This document shows, in pieces, positions 5,025 through 5,052 of a stretch of DNA of 5,052 nt. The stretch comes from Pseudomonadota bacterium (GTDB taxonomy: Bacteria > Pseudomonadota > Alphaproteobacteria > Rhizobiales > Aestuariivirgaceae), in assembly GCA_016522385.1 (NCBI GenBank), contig JAEKFU010000613.1:1-5052 (forward strand), given 5' to 3'. The number at the start of each line of letters is the position of its first letter. Positions within the stretch are counted from its first letter, which is position 1. Under the pieces are notes generated by a model that did no database searches, was not told the DNA's origin, and was given only the letters and a program-made list of their open reading frames with translations. Both the position numbers and the translations under genes were made by a program.

Positions 5025-5038
5025 TTGACCTGAATCAA
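5025..5038. promoter_or_regulatory. FNR/FixK-type box near the right edge
   Basis: TTGACCTGAATCAA has the outer pattern TTGA-N6-TCAA; read on the minus strand it is TTGATTCAGGTCAA. It lies 174 bases upstream of the hibernation factor start. At the 22-base distance on the minus strand there is no -10-like hexamer, so it acts either from a class I position or on a divergent plus-strand gene beyond 5052. A further GTCAA half-site follows at 5043-5047. Confidence 0.65.
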
Positions 5039-5052
5039 TCCTGTCAAGCCAG

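Overview
The window looks like part of a chromosomal stress or low-oxygen gene island from a proteobacterium. I favour an alphaproteobacterium of the Rhizobiales type. The reasons are the moderately high GC content (mid-to-high 50s by eye), the FNR/FixK-type palindromes in front of several genes, and the protein families present. The organism cannot be named from the sequence alone, and a beta- or gammaproteobacterium is possible. I see no transposase, phage gene, tRNA, rRNA or CRISPR array.

Layout from left to right. (1) Positions 1-586, minus strand: the N-terminal 195 codons of a protein that runs off the left edge, resembling the pre-ATP-grasp part of PGM1-type ATP-grasp ligases. (2) Positions 587-706: a divergent intergenic region with an FNR-like box, then a plus-strand class II glutamine amidotransferase (707-1519). 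(3) Positions 1520-1604: a second FNR box and promoter, then a plus-strand universal stress protein (1605-2135). (4) A convergent boundary of only 8 bases. (5) A minus-strand block, in transcription order: a ribosome hibernation factor fused to a cold-shock domain (4850-4299), a two-CBS-domain protein (4218-3799), a protein-L-isoaspartate methyltransferase (3732 or 3747 to 3040), and a helix-hairpin-helix protein resembling the N-terminal part of PolX-family DNA polymerases (3025-2144). (6) Positions 4851-5052: upstream region of the hibernation factor, with a fourth FNR-like box next to the right edge.

The strongest theme is shared regulation. Four TTGA-N6-TCA(A/T) palindromes lie in front of the transcription units. 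Two of them, before the amidotransferase and the universal stress protein, sit exactly 22 bases upstream of an identical TGTAAT -10 hexamer. That places the box at about -41.5, the class II FNR/FixK geometry. The gene content (ribosome hibernation, isoaspartyl protein repair, universal stress protein, CBS energy sensor, DNA-binding HhH protein) fits survival when respiration stops, and it resembles in content the mycobacterial DosR dormancy regulon. The least explained part is the divergent pair of an ATP-grasp-like protein and a class II amidotransferase, which may form a small-molecule or peptide modification system.
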